DNA of 64,000 nt from Macrolepiota albuminosa. Taxonomy: Eukaryota; Basidiomycota; Agaricomycetes; Agaricales; Agaricaceae. Below are positions 22,588 through 33,762 of this stretch, piece after piece. A program made the translations under genes and the position numbers. The stretch is from positions 62,001-126,000 of the forward strand of contig JAMWFC010000040.1 of assembly GCA_027475525.1 (NCBI GenBank), read 5' to 3'. The notes beneath the pieces are model-generated. The model saw only the letters and a program-made list of their open reading frames with translations, had not been told where the DNA came from and did not search any database. Numbering within the stretch: position 1 is the stretch's first letter; each line of letters starts with the position of its first letter.

Positions 22588-24223
22588 CCCTGTCTTTTAT
22601 TTGTGGTTCTCTAACTGTTTTGTGGCCCAAGTATCGCCGCCGAGTTCCTGTCGCCAATGATGACCTGGACGAAAGCTACAACCACATCACCCATAACAAC
22701 TATGGCAGAATTCAAAAGCATGTCTTGAATTTCCCAGATGCTCGTGAGGCACATACGTCTTCTGAAGACGAACCTACAACATGCCCACAACTCCAAAACC
22801 TGAGGAAAAAATTACATGTATATTGAACAGGTATGTCATTTATGGAGTCTGTTTGGCCCAAGATCAAACCACGTCTTTACCAAAGCAGTTATAGAATGTC
22901 AACAGTGTAAAGCTAGAATTACAGTATCCTACTACATGTATCAATCACAAAAATAACCCGCTCAACAGAAAAAGCACACTGATGATGTCATAAAGAGTCG
23001 CAGTTACGGATTTAAGAAGAGGCAGACAACTGCTGAAATAACCTTCTGAACATTTTGATTACTACAGTACTTTACACCATGTGTAGCACTTATTCCAGCT
23101 CCGCCTTCTTGGATGAAAGGTTTAAAGGAAACTTCCAAGTTACTCTGCCTGACAAAGTGTGTTTGGGATAGAATATCTCAGGGTGTTAAAAGGCAGCAGC
23201 ACCACAGTTGACCAAAACAAGTTCAATGCATAGTTTCAGTCGTCAGTGAGATATATATATACGAGGGTTGATAAGAAATGTACGTCGCTCGACAGTGAGC
23301 ACAACACAACACAACACAAACTACGGAACTGTGGATTATGATTATAATTATGATCAAGGACGATAAAGTTCGTGCGTTGAACGTCTGTCACTGAGTTAGG
23401 GTCTTTTGCGTGACGGTACCCACCACGTCGCCGCCAACGCCGCGCCAACGAAGAACGAAGAACTTCCAGCCCTGGCGGAATACATAACAAGCACTTAATC
23501 TTATATCTATACCTTATATCGTATGCATAATGCCCGGCCCGCTGTCCAGCGCCAGCCACGAGCCACGGGATAGTTGATGTCTGATTTGGAAGGGTAGATT
23601 TGGATTGGATTGACGTTTGTACGTACGTACGTACGTGGGTGTGGGTAGTGGGTGTGGTAGTGTGGTAGTGGTAGTGGCGTGGTAGTGGCGTGGGTGTGGG
23701 TGTGGGTGTGAGCCAGTGTGGGTTCGAAGAGACGAGACGAGACGCCCGTGCTGTTGGGGTACTGTTGTTGGTGTTGTTGTTGGTGTTGTTATCCTTGTGT
23801 TTTGGGTTGGATTGGGATTCTGGGAAAAGCGTGAGTTGAGTGAGATAGAATGTTAACGTTGAATGTCCGGATCCCCTTGAGGCTCACAAGCCCAGCGATC
23901 TTTTGACGCAATTCGGGTTCAAGTTTACGTTTTACATACGTCCGTGATGCGAATCTTGAGATCCCCTCCGTGATTTGTGATTTTTGATTTAAGTTCAGAT
24001 GCAGACGTGAAGCTTAGATGTATTTACCACCCGCCCGGGGATCACATACTGCATACTGGATGTTGATGAGTCTTCTTTTGGTCGTTTTTTTCTTTCGAAG
24101 GATGGAACGTGTTTGGTGTTGGTGTTTTTGATATCCTTTGTTATACCACCACATACTATACTATACTATACTATAACCTAACCGTACCGCACCGCACCGC
24201 ACCGTACCAGAGCAGAAGCTCGT
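22588..24223. other. intergenic with simple repeats
   Basis: Contains gtac repeats (23,612-23,635), a long gtgggtgtgg/gtagtgg simple-sequence run (23,636-23,715), gttgttggtgttgtt (23,760-23,790) and a cytosine-rich ccgcaccgcacc run just before the BTB gene. ORFs such as 22,620-22,826 lack resemblance to known families. Confidence 0.5.
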
Positions 24224-25264
24224 ATGAGTGAAGCACCGATCGCCGCGATGGCGGGCATGTCTGTGAACTCGGAAGCGGACTCTCAGCAGCAGCATTCGAC
24301 GAGGTCGACGATATGTGAGTTGGAGAACTAATCAGAAAGATCACGTTGACGCTTTTCCTATTAGTCTGTGCAAGGGATGCAGACATCACGTTTAAATCGC
24401 ACGACAACGTGTTACTGAGCATTCATCGCAAGAACCTCGAGACGTCCACGGGGGGGTTCCCGCCGGCAGAGTTCTTCTCTTCCTCCTCCTCCGCCGGAGC
24501 ACGCGACGGCGGAGACAAAGAAGCAGAGGAAGGAGAAGAAGAAGTGGTACAGCTGAGCGAGGACGCGGAGACGCTAGAGGTGTTGTTCCAGTTCGTGTAC
24601 CCGCGGCACCACCCCGTACTGCGCGCGAGCGAGACGCCGTTCCCGCTTCTGGCGGCACTCGCGGAGGCGGCGGAGAAGTATCAGGTTTTCGCGGCGGTTA
24701 ATATATGTAATATACGCATGGAGTGAGTTGTGTCTCCCACTTGATTGTTGTGCAAGCGCCGAGATGGGTTTTATAGACAAGCGCTGCCGATGCACCCTGT
24801 GGAGGTTCTTAATTATGCTGTGAAACATGGGTACCCGGAGCTTGTAGAGGCGGCGGTACCGCGCATGCTTGATATGCCGATGGAGAAGGTGGTACGAGAT
24901 CTAGCGGAGAACTTGGTTGTGCCATGGGTGTGTTTTGCGCATGCTTTGTTACTCTTTGTGTGACGCTCTTCAGGTGATGTTCAGGCAACGGTGGAGTGAT
25001 GCGATCTTGAAGGTGGTCTGGACTCCGATTGACGGGACGAATTTCGAGACGACGGATAAGAAGAAAACATGCAGGTATGGGTGTGTGCATGGCGGGGGAC
25101 TGATTGGGGACATGTGGCAGACGCTGGGCGAGAAGAGGTCACGGGATGCAGTGCTCAGTGCATATGCGGGCTTGAGGCTGCCGTGCACGCATGTCACGAT
25201 CGACGCGGCCGAGATCCGTGCCAGACTGGACGCTGAGCTCGACAAGGTGCCGGGATTTGAATAA
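24224..25264 (+). CDS. BTB/POZ-domain protein (BTB1)
   Basis: Four exons: 24,224-24,314, 24,365-24,722, 24,777-24,927 and 24,974-25,264, giving about 296 residues, all junctions GT-AG and in phase. The BTB fold begins in exon 2 with DADITFKSHDNVLLSIHRKN (the usual D-v-x-F-x-S...h-h-vHk-x-L pattern) and continues to EAAEKYQVFAAVNIC. Exon 3 encodes a conserved helical block (MHPVEVLNYAVKHGYPELV...LVVPW). The C-terminal exon has several Cys/His (TCRYGCVHGGG). Agaricomycetes have large expansions of this architecture; BTB domains usually dimerise or bridge to cullin-3 ligases, but the role here is unknown. It carries an acidic Ser/Glu insertion (FFSSSSSAG...EEGEEE) absent from the BTB genes at 28,373 and 46,883. 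Confidence 0.85.
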
Positions 25265-25338
25265 TTATTATTTCTAAATTTAATTGATCTTATCGACGCA
25301 CGTGGTTGGAAAAACAAGGCCCTCCTCCTGCGTTGACG

Positions 25339-26723
25339 ATGACCCGGTTTGGCGACTTTGGGCCGCTGTGTTCGTCTGTGCCCTCGTATCCCTGGTGCAA
25401 CCTCTTCTACCGCCAACTGCTCCGCACAGCCAACTCTGCCGTCCTCCACGACGCCTCTGCCTCTCCAGACACCGCCGGCGTCGGTGTCAACCCCAAATGC
25501 TTCATTCCACCCACTTTCACCACCGACTCCTCACAGCCTGCGCCCCATCTAGGCAACATCGCCAACTACATCGCATGTGGCCTCTCCTTCATCGCCACCC
25601 TCGGTCTCATCTGGCTCGTCCATAGACGCAGGGCCGCCGTCGGCCGCATCGAGCTCAGGTCCCTCCTCGCCGTGTACGCCATCACCCTCCCGCTGAACGC
25701 TATAACCACCGGCTCCTTCATCAAACAGGGCAGCACGGCCCTCGTCGTACTCACCGCACTACACGCTGGATTCGTAGTCGCCTTCTTCTGGGGTCTCCTC
25801 GCGAACGCCCTCGTCGCGACACAGGTCGTCGAGGACGGCACCTTGAGCAGCCTCGTCGTACGTTTTCTCTTGAAACGACCCTTGCTGTTCTGATTCCATT
25901 CCATTCCATGCACACAGCCGTATTATATTTTTTCAGTCTTGCTTTTCGCGCTCGGAACATACCTCTCGCTCGATACCGCGTTGGGCGCCACGACTGTCAT
26001 CGGCGGAGCGTCTAACCCCCCTGAATCCCTCCGGAGCATATCCCTCTTCGTAGTTTTGTCGATATGGCCGCTCCTCTGCGTCGTGCTATACCTCGCGATC
26101 ATGACGTTCATAGTCGTCAGGGTGCTGCACGAGTACCGCCCCATGTTCTTTTACATTCTTTCTGCGATCTTGTTTGTTATTAGCCAGCTGGCTTGGTTTT
26201 TGTTGGGTCGGGTGCTGTGCACGGTGAGTGGTTAAACTCCACTCTCTCCTCTGACTTTTTGACCTAACGACTCGCTCTCTGTTCCTCTTAGGCATCACAT
26301 GAGCGCATAGACGGCTCTTTCCTCGCGACGGTCTTTGAAACTGCCGCGATTGTTGTACTCTTCTTCGCATGGAGGAGTATCACAGAAGGTACGTCGCGTC
26401 GCATCGCGTCTTTCCGTCGTTACCCTCTCTCTATCTTTGATACATCCGGTCACTTGACGACCTGGGTAATGTAACCGAGATGAGTAGGCGCGTTTGGCGC
26501 CGCCGTAGCTCATAACGACCTTAAGTGACCGGATCAAGTTCCGATCGGTGGGCTCGGTTTGGACTTGTGTGTTGTGCTGCGGTGTGCTGCGGTGCGGTGT
26601 TGTTCCCCTCCACTCCACTTTGCTTCGTGTCCGCCTACGCACGCATCCTCGCTGACTTTGATCTCGCGCTTTGTAGATACGTGGGATGACGATGGTCATT
26701 ATCCGTACCCGACGTACTCGTAG
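25339..26723 (+). CDS. CHS7: Chs7-family chitin synthase export chaperone
   Basis: Chs7 is an ER membrane chaperone needed for chitin synthase III (Chs3) to leave the ER. Four exons: 25,339-25,857, 25,918-26,223, 26,292-26,388 and 26,677-26,723, giving about 322 residues (yeast Chs7 is about 316). The N-terminus MTRFGDFGPLCSSVPSYPWC matches the family opening. Seven hydrophobic segments follow, with the conserved EDGTLSSLV after TM4, a further membrane block IWPLLCVVLYLAIMTF, and the family C-terminal SITEDTWDDDGH. Intron 3 is unusually long (288 bp versus 60-70) and contains a 12-bp terminal-inverted-repeat element. The gene starts 74 bp after the BTB1 stop, same strand. A dead partial copy lies at 37,360-37,795 plus 45,270-45,312. 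Confidence 0.92.
26444..26534. repeat. 91-bp inverted-repeat (MITE-like) element in CHS7 intron 3
   Basis: Perfect 12-bp inverted termini, ATCCGGTCACTT at 26,444-26,455 and AAGTGACCGGAT at 26,523-26,534. The second block copy has the same element near 44,425-45,170, itself interrupted. It accounts for part of the unusual intron length. No clear target-site duplication. Confidence 0.45.
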
Positions 26724-28372
26724 AACCTCTACGCCAGGATAAACATGAACACCCACACACACACACACAGATTTATACCCATTACTGTTCCATTCCACTA
26801 TCCTCGTCCTCTACACCTCACATCCCACCCCGTTATTCCCCGCCTATTATTCCCCGCCTACTATTCCCTGCCGCCAATTATTCCCCTCCTACTATTCCCC
26901 ACCGCCCTTTATATTCCCCACCGCTGGCGAACCGTAACCGTAAACACCGCAGGACGCACACGCACACGACATGTTGAAATGAATACCTGATATTTGACCC
27001 TGGTTCTGGCCCTGGCACTTTTTGTTCCTACTTCTACTTCTACTTCCACTTCTACTTCTACTTCCACTTCTACTTCTACTTCGCGATCGCTTTCACGTCC
27101 GCTTCGACTTCCACGATCGCTTCCGCTTCTACCGTCCAGGCGACGCGCGGGACGCGGGGGGGGAGGGGGGTAGGGGGTTGGCGTGGTTGCGGTTGTGGTT
27201 GCGGTTGTGGTTGTGGTTGTGGTTATATCTGGATTTGGATTTGGAATTGGATTTGGATTGGTTCAGCTCAGTCACAAGCGCAAGGCTCACTCGGTCGGTC
27301 GGTCGTACCCGCTCCCGCTCCCGTTTCTCTCTCTCTCTCCTTGTCTCTGCTGTATTCTCTGGCGTCTAGTTCTCGAACCCCCCGAATAACGAGGCACGAG
27401 GCACGAACCACGAACTACTCCGAGTCCACAATGTCTAATGTTCAAAGCCCAATATTCAATACTCAATATTCAATACCCGAACCCTTGCCTCCCGCCCCAG
27501 CCCCCATCCCGCATCCCGCATCCCCCAGCCACGCATTTGACATTATTCGTGGATATCAGTCAAGCCCACCGCAGCGCGTGTCATCATTCATATATATCTA
27601 TATCCCCTCCTCTATCTTCTATCGGAACCGTCAGCGTGGTTTTTTTGTTTTGTTTGTGTGTAGTTGTATCGTTTCTTCTCTTTTCTCTTTTGTTGTTGTT
27701 TTTTTTTTGAATAAGTGTCTTGATGGGATACTTGGTACACGCTCCTTTTTTCTTTTTGTTGTTTTTTGGGGGTTTTTGGTGTATTTGGGGTATTGGGTGT
27801 AGTTGTAGTAGGTTGGTATGTGTGTGTGTGGGAATGATTATGTGGTGGAATTGGATTTTTCAGGATTTGTGAGAAACTGAGAGAGGGAAATGGAGGGTTT
27901 GGGTGTGAGGATGGTGTGTTTTTGAGTGTATGTCCCTTTGTGGGGAAAGAACTCAGGAGGATGGGCGGTTAACTCGACTGTAGGAAGGTGGATGGACTTT
28001 GATTGGTGCTTGGAAGTTGTGGGTTCGTGAGGAGCCATGACTCGGAGATGTGTGCGATATTATATTAACCATCAAAGATTTTAGTTCGGACGAGGTGTTT
28101 TTTTTTGTTGGTTTTTGGGAGGGAAAGTTAAGATCAGGTGCATAAAGGCCACCGCGAGTGATCAATGAAGTACAATGGTACTGTCGCAGCATATCGCAAA
28201 ACAATATATTTTCGTGTAAGATTTGAGAATAAATGTATTATCTGGAGTGAAGAAATAGATGATCTAGTTATGTCAGTATAAAGTAAAGTCCTCACCTGGA
28301 ATCGAGAAATCGAAGATGATTCCGACTCCAGGTGACCGGCGGATTTTAACTAATCGTAGTATGTAAGAAATG
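26724..28372. other. low-complexity intergenic region between CHS7 and the BTB gene
   Basis: Simple sequences include (ac)n at 26,745-26,770, pyrimidine-rich cttctacttc repeats (27,025-27,085), ttgcggttgtgg repeats (27,185-27,225), a poly-T/G stretch (27,690-27,800) and ccccgcctattattc repeats. ORFs such as 27,022-27,369 are translated simple repeats, not genes. The whole stretch is duplicated at 45,115-46,880. Confidence 0.6.
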
Positions 28373-29346
28373 TTACAAATAACTAGAAAACGTTGGCACG
28401 TCTCGTAAAACACCCTCGACTAAAATTCCCTCGTATTTATCACATGGCCTGTGGCAATCCGGGCACTGTAAATCATCCATGTCCATGTCCTCAAATGATT
28501 TGAGTGCGTCAGAGACGGCCTTGCGGGAGAATTTATCTTCCATCTCGATCCAAACTTTACATGCTTCGGCGGGATGAACGAGCGTACCGCAGTAACTGCA
28601 ACCTTTTTCAACTACGGCTTCGCGAGCAGCACGAATCAAAGCTTCTCGGCAACGAATCTTGTTCCAGAAGGTACGTCAGTGAATTCCAAAATCCTTAAAT
28701 TACCAATGAATTCAAAGTACCCAGGGAACGATAAGTCTTGGGATAAGTTTTGCTACGACTTCAGCGAGAGGGCGATCCAAGAGACAAGGCACCGTCAATT
28801 GCATGACATCGGGATAGTCGTGCATAAAGGCGTAATTGAGAATTTCAGCTGGATACTCAGGTATCAGTTGCCTTGTTTTGTAGTGGTCAATTTTGGATTG
28901 GAACGAGTAAGATAAAAAAAACAACTCACACCATGCGAAGCTTACAGATATGCATCACACTGAACATTTCATACTTTTCAGCAGCTTCTGCCACCTTTGA
29001 CAGGCTGTCGAATGACAGAAGATCAATCCTAGGATGGCGCAAAGGATATATATATGGGAACAGGTCTTCAAGTGTCAAGGCGTCCTCAGACAGCGATACA
29101 ATCTCTCCATTAGTATTGAATGCAGGTGGAGGAAAAGCTGCCGCATGAACCTCTAGATTCTTGCGATGAATGCGAAATAGAACATTGTCGCTTGACTTGA
29201 ACACGATGTCTGCGTCTGGTGCATTGACTGTTAATGATCATGGTCAGTCTAGAACAAACTAGCCATCAGATAATTTTAATTTACATACAAGCTTCAGATG
29301 TCTGTTGGGGTTCTGGATCTTCAGGGAACTCGGCGGCAGTAGACAT
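28373..29346 (-). CDS. BTB/POZ-domain protein with C-terminal Cys/His cluster (copy A)
   Basis: Four exons on the minus strand: 29,346-29,289, 29,227-28,930, 28,871-28,721 and 28,657-28,373, giving about 263 residues. The BTB fold is in exon 2 (PDADIVFKSSDNVLFRIHRK to EAAEKYEMFSVMHICKLRM). Exon 3 is exactly 151 bp, the same length and phase as in BTB1, and encodes IPEYPAEILNYAFMHDYPDV...LIVPW. Exon 4 has two CxxC-type pairs (CSYCGTLVHPAEAC and CPDCHRPC) that could bind zinc. This is the same architecture as BTB1 in opposite orientation, and a recent duplicate lies at 46,883-47,866. Function unknown. CpG is retained and no break was found. Confidence 0.85.
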
Positions 29347-29498
29347 TGCCAGCCCGAATCTAAGTGGACGCTAGGAACGACTATATTATACCTAGTCCTA
29401 CACTGTCAGTGTCTGCCACGAAGGAAGAACGACTGAAGATGTACAACTGCTAAAAGGCACGTGACACTGACGGATAACTGACACCGGGTTTTGGGGGT

Positions 29499-29790
29499 TG
29501 TCAGAACTCGAGTAGCGCGTGTTTAGCTAAAACCCTATCTTATTCACGGATAACTCAGTAAATCCCTATTTTATTCACGGACACTCATTATTTCGCTATT
29601 TACAGACATTCGCATAGCGCTTGTGATTCTATTCACGCAGAAGACTATCATATTATTCTTTATTCTTAGAAAATACGGACTACTTTAGCCGCCTTAAATT
29701 AGTATAAAAGAGAGTATGTATACGGCAGAAAAAAACTTAACTTTGATATTGTTGGTTTCTTGATTTGATTTATTAAGTCGAATCCTTACA
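29499..29790 (+). repeat. 5' LTR (CpG-rich)
   Basis: Starts TGTCAGAACTCG and ends AATCCTTACA. It retains about 13 CpGs (gtagcgcgtg, cattcgcatagcgc, tacggcag). TATA motif tataaaag near 29,703. Its partner is at 35,844. Confidence 0.85.
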
Positions 29791-30248
29791 TTATATCAAA
29801 GTTCTTCACTCAGCCAAGGTCCCTAGCTCATCGTAGCAAGCGTTGTCCTCGCTGTTTCCCCTTACCACTCTCAATGTTCACCTTGACCCACCAACACTCA
29901 CTTTACCTCTACCTCTTTATTCTCCCTCTGCATTAACCATGCAATTTGATAAGGCCCAAGTATTTTATTTTTTTCTACCTCCATCCATGACTAATGGTAG
30001 TCAGTACATAGCGAGGAACCTTAGTCAGTACATATAAAAGAGTTGCTCCAGGGCACTCTCCAGAGTTGAATGGTTGGTCCTGTGTCCTTCAGTGGACCAG
30101 CCTTTCCTACACCAACAGGTGGTAGTCATTCCATTGAGCCTGGGTATTTCACAACTACTCTCTGGTTTATTGGCGTGAACACACATCAACCCATGGCTGA
30201 TGAAGATCTCAACTGCTTCCTGCACATGCTGTTCAAAGGCATATATAA

Positions 30249-30647
30249 TTGGCTGGTTATACTGAGTTCTCACTTGCACATGTGTATCAACTCAACCATA
30301 CCTCTATGTCTTCCGATCCCAAAATTATGGCTACCAGTACACCCAAAGATGCCATTGGTATCCTCCAGAACAGGATTACTTCTATACTTAAAGCCATCAA
30401 TCACCTCATACCTACTTGGGGTGCCACTGCAGCTAACCTTGACATCACTGCACAATTTGTAAACCAGCTTGCAGTTGCTACTGTGCAGTCTGTTGATGCC
30501 ACCACCAACAACATTGCAGCTATTACCAACTTTCCTCAGCCACACATCAATATGGCTGTCAGCCCAAGGACTATCCCACTCTCAGATGAGTTTAAAGAAT
30601 CTGGCACACCACACAAGTCCAAACCCCTTGAAATGGCCTTTTGCTGA
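30249..30647 (+). pseudogene. gypsy gag N-terminal fragment
   Basis: Plus-strand ORF (132 codons) following the 5' LTR, rich in Thr/Asn/Ala, ending DEFKESGTPHKSKPLE before the SINE-like insert. Position and orientation fit the gag start. The capsid that should follow begins at 34,190 on the minus strand because the core is inverted. No independent domain match. Confidence 0.5.
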
Positions 30648-30649
30648 CT

Positions 30650-30905
30650 AATTGCAGCAAGAGGCTTTGGGTTCAAACCACGTCCCCCACATCTGGGCAT
30701 TTTCATCCATGGGATGCTCAGTGGTCAGCCACTTTAGGGGAGGTTTAGTGGGTATTATGAATGGTCATCGAGTCCCACACTGCCTGTGCGTAAATGTATT
30801 TCTACCCTGGTAATGTGGAGCGGTCCCTGAACAAAGTTCTGCCCAGTATGCTGGGAAATGGAGAAATGGGCGTCTGCCACATTGCACCACCAAAAAAAAA
30901 AAAAA
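30650..30905 (+). mobile_element. tRNA-derived SINE-like element with poly(A) tail
   Basis: The head has a pol III B-box-like GGTTCAAACCACG (about 30,670) preceded by a possible weak A box (gctgactaattgcagc). The body is about 200 bp, and it ends in a run of 14-15 A at about 30,892-30,905. No matching target-site duplication. The poly(A) lies exactly at the left inversion breakpoint of the gypsy element. Confidence 0.5.
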
Positions 30906-31996
30906 ACCCTGACTATCATGCTTGTCACCTATTCAATTTCTGTGCAGTTAAAAAGTATTCTAAATTCTTATGGTCTGTTCATATTTCAAGGATGTATTGA
31001 CTTCCTTGAACAAGGTAGTGCCATTCCTCTAGTGCTCTGATGATGGCTAACATTTCTTTGTTATGTATTTTGTAGTTTCTTTCTGTTGCTGAAAAACCTT
31101 TCAAATAGTATACTACAGGATGCCATTCATTATCTATTTTCTGAGATAATACTGCCTCTGATGCATAGTCAGATGCATTAGCCTCAATTTTGTAGAGGTT
31201 GTGGTCTGTTGCTAGGGAGAGCACAGGAGCAGAAGTTAATTTATCCTTTAAGGTACAAAACACCTTTTCACATGTTGCTGACCATTTAAACCCATTATTT
31301 TTCCTGGTTGCGTAATATAGTGGTTGAGCAATTGCCACAAATTCTTTAATAAATTTTTGATAAAAGTTACAGAACCTTAAAAATGATTGAGTTTGTTTGA
31401 CTGTGTAAGGAGCAGGCCAGTCCTTGATTGCTGCCAATTTACTTGGATCCATTGCTACTTTTCCTTCTCTGATTACAACATCCAGATACTCAATTTCTGT
31501 TTTTTCAAAGTTGCACTTTTTTGGTTTTAAGTATAGTTTATTCCAATTAAAAATTTTAAGGATTTTAAGTACAACCTTTCAGTGTTCCGCTAGTATTTTA
31601 GTATATACCAGTATATTGTCCATATAAACCATTATAATACTTCAACATATTAAATCTTTTAAGAGGTTATTTATCATCATTTGGAATATTTCTGGTAAAT
31701 TGCAAAGGCCAAAGAACATGACAGTAGGCTCAAAGAGTCCCTGGTTAGTTAAGAATGCTGCTTTATATTCATTACCTTCTTTGATTCTTATATTATTAAA
31801 CTCCCAGCATATATCTATTTTGGAAAAAAACTGGGCATGATGTAGTTTACTTATGATTTCTGAAATAAGGGGAAAAAAGTATGCATTTTTAACCATTACT
31901 GTGTTTAATTTGCAATAATCTTGTATGGGCCTTAGTTTCTGTCTTTTTTCTTTACAAAGAAGAAGCCTGATTCCTATAGAGACTTTGATTCTCTGA
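30906..31996 (-). pseudogene. gypsy reverse transcriptase and RNase H (inverted)
   Basis: On the minus strand: an RT segment at 31,642-31,896 (FSKIDICWEFNNIRIKEG), then YMDN at about 31,615-31,626 where the catalytic YxDD should be (D to N by G-to-A), the thumb region, and RNase H from 31,452 to 30,979. Past the TGA it continues as TDHKNLEYFLTAQKLNR to the breakpoint at 30,906. The next residues of the protein (SELLADYQYILKHK) are found on the plus strand from 34,192. Catalytic damage and stops make it non-functional. Confidence 0.85.
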
Positions 31997-32594
31997 TTTG
32001 GCCACTTTTCAAGTTTTCATCAAGAAACTTATCAAGTTTCTTCTGTTCATATGGACTTAGAAAGTAGACTCTTGATGATTTGGTCAGATTTGCACCTGAA
32101 ATTAAATCTATCACATGATTTCATGGCCACTGTAAGAGTAGTTCATCAAAACTATCTTTTTTAAACACCAATTGGAACGATGCATAATAATGATCTGGTA
32201 CCATTTCTTTCATTGATTTTTCTGTTTCCATTCATTCTCATATTGCGCTATATGTTAGGAGATATTAGAGGTTGCATTGATGCATAAAGCAGCTGCAGCT
32301 GACATTTGGCTTTTTTTAAAAAATAAGCTATCAAAAATGTCCACATCTGAGTAAAAAAATCACATGTATTGGTGACCTTCTTTTAGCCACCAAAATTTCT
32401 TATTGTCAGACTTGGCTACTTCTTTTTCTTCTAATTTTTTTTTCTCTGTTTTGTTGTTTTTGAGCCTTCTTGTGCTTTTGTTCCTTTGCTTCTCTTTTGA
32501 ATCTTTCAATTCTTCTTCTTCTACAAGAACTTGAGCATCTGTTTAAACTTATTTTATCAGTTTGCCAGTTTATTTCTGGGTTATACTTTTACAA
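31997..32594 (-). other. decayed linker between protease and RT, no intact ORF
   Basis: AT-rich minus-strand remnant of the gypsy polyprotein. Scattered Lys/Glu-rich fragments (from cttcttcttctac) but no recognisable domain. Confidence 0.4.
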
Positions 32595-33044
32595 TCAATT
32601 GTGTCTAATAATTATGTCTAATTTTCTGATGTTTGTCAGATAGAAGTAGACCTTTTCAGAATAGTTTTGATATTTCATTATGAGAGCAACATATTCTGTA
32701 ATTGACTCATTTTTGTTCTTTAATCTATCAATATTAAAGACTGGTATGGTGCAAGGTAGTTTTTCAATTGGTAGTTCATTTTTCTTAGCAAAATAAGGAT
32801 TTATAAATATATTTGTTGTCCTCAAATCCAGTAAACAGTTGACTCCAAATGAAATCTGATTATTTAGTCTTTGCAGTTCGACTTTGACCATAGTCAAGGC
32901 TCCCCCTTCTTCTGCTGATTCTATCATTACCATATCTTTATGTAAGTCAGCCTTTGATTTATTTAAGACAAAAAATTCTAATTCTGGATGAGAAAAAGAG
33001 ATATTAACAATGTTTAATTGAGAATCCTGCATAGACTCAACCAT
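32595..33044 (-). pseudogene. gypsy aspartic protease (inverted)
   Basis: 149-codon minus-strand ORF with a retropepsin-like fold: INCLLDLRTTNIFINPYFAKK-type segment where LxDSGATxxFI is expected (the catalytic D-S/T-G is degraded to DLRTT), followed by the family's Ile/Val-rich strands. It lies between the CCHC knuckle and RT, the expected order. Confidence 0.6.
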
Positions 33045-33064
33045 TTGGCTATATAGTGAGTCTT

Positions 33065-33369
33065 TTAAAAACTCTGCTCATAAAGTTGAGCTGCCACTGC
33101 TTTTTTTATTTCATTGGTCATCTCTCTCATCTCCACTATCTTAATCATCTTTAGTGAGTGACAGTTTCTAGTAATGTGACCAATCTTGCCACAGTTGTAG
33201 CAAGTAAGGGGTTCTCTTTTACAAGTTCTATCAATGTCCATAGTATTTGGGTTGGTAGCAGAGCTTATTTGAGGACTAAGGGTAGTAGAGGTCTTGGCTA
33301 GTGTTACTGGTGAATGTGGAACATTAGACTGCCTGTTTGATCCTCTTATGGTATGTTGAAGTGTAATAC
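33065..33369 (-). pseudogene. gypsy gag zinc knuckle (inverted)
   Basis: Minus strand, CYNCGKIGHITRNC (C-X2-C-X4-H-X4-C), an intact retroviral-type zinc knuckle that binds the element RNA. The ORF extends beyond 33,370 only because it reads into the nested LTR. Confidence 0.85.
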
Positions 33370-33762
33370 TGTGACGAGTACCACAGCCACAACTAGCCAC
33401 TGGCCACTGATGCTTTATCCTTTTGTACTATTACCTTCTTTATGTTATCACTCTGCTTTGTCCTAACCTACATATAATGACCATCTATAATATGCACTAC
33501 TCTCAGTTTGTTGACATGTACTGAGGGTATGTCCACTTAGATTACACCAGCTACATTCATACATACTGACCAAAGATACCTAGACTTGACTTATGTGTTA
33601 ATTATTAGATATTTACCAATACAGTTCGTTGACACGCACTGAGAACTTGACTTACATGTTAATTACTAGGTTGCTAGATGTGCATAGATTCAAACACAGT
33701 GTGTTGTTCCTTCTCTGCTTTTTCAACTATAATTATAAACTGTCTCCACTGCCAGTCCAACA
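33370..33762 (-). repeat. solo LTR nested in gag
   Basis: Minus-strand ends TGTTGGACTGG (33,762) and CTCGTCACA (33,370). It interrupts gag between the capsid and the knuckle. It has an internal duplication (tgttaattattag / tgttaattactag, 33,592 and 33,656). Part matches the repeat at 15,998. Flanks aatac / aatct are an imperfect target-site duplication at best. Confidence 0.55.

Larger units (their letters stand above)
25975..29487 (+). repeat. segmental duplication, copy A (CHS7 3' part through BTB copy A)
   Basis: Aligns in the same orientation with 37,360-48,163 once insertions in the second copy are removed. Matching starts inside CHS7 exon 2 (cgccacgactgtcat versus cactacgactgttat) and ends at gacggataactgacac (29,472-29,487 versus 48,148-48,163). 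Copy A is followed 11 bp later by the gypsy element at 29,499. Confidence 0.85.

Noticed and set aside
23612..23720. Telomere-like repeat
   Set aside because: gtgggtgtgg runs are irregular simple sequence, not TTAGGG arrays.
27022..27369. 115-codon ORF MFLLLLLLPLLL...
   Set aside because: Translation of cttctacttc/ttgcggttgtgg simple repeats; no codon structure, no homologue, and the duplicate copy is not conserved as an ORF.
28574..28915. 113-codon plus-strand ORF, conserved at 47,087-47,428
   Set aside because: The conservation comes from the duplicated BTB gene on the minus strand; this is its antisense.
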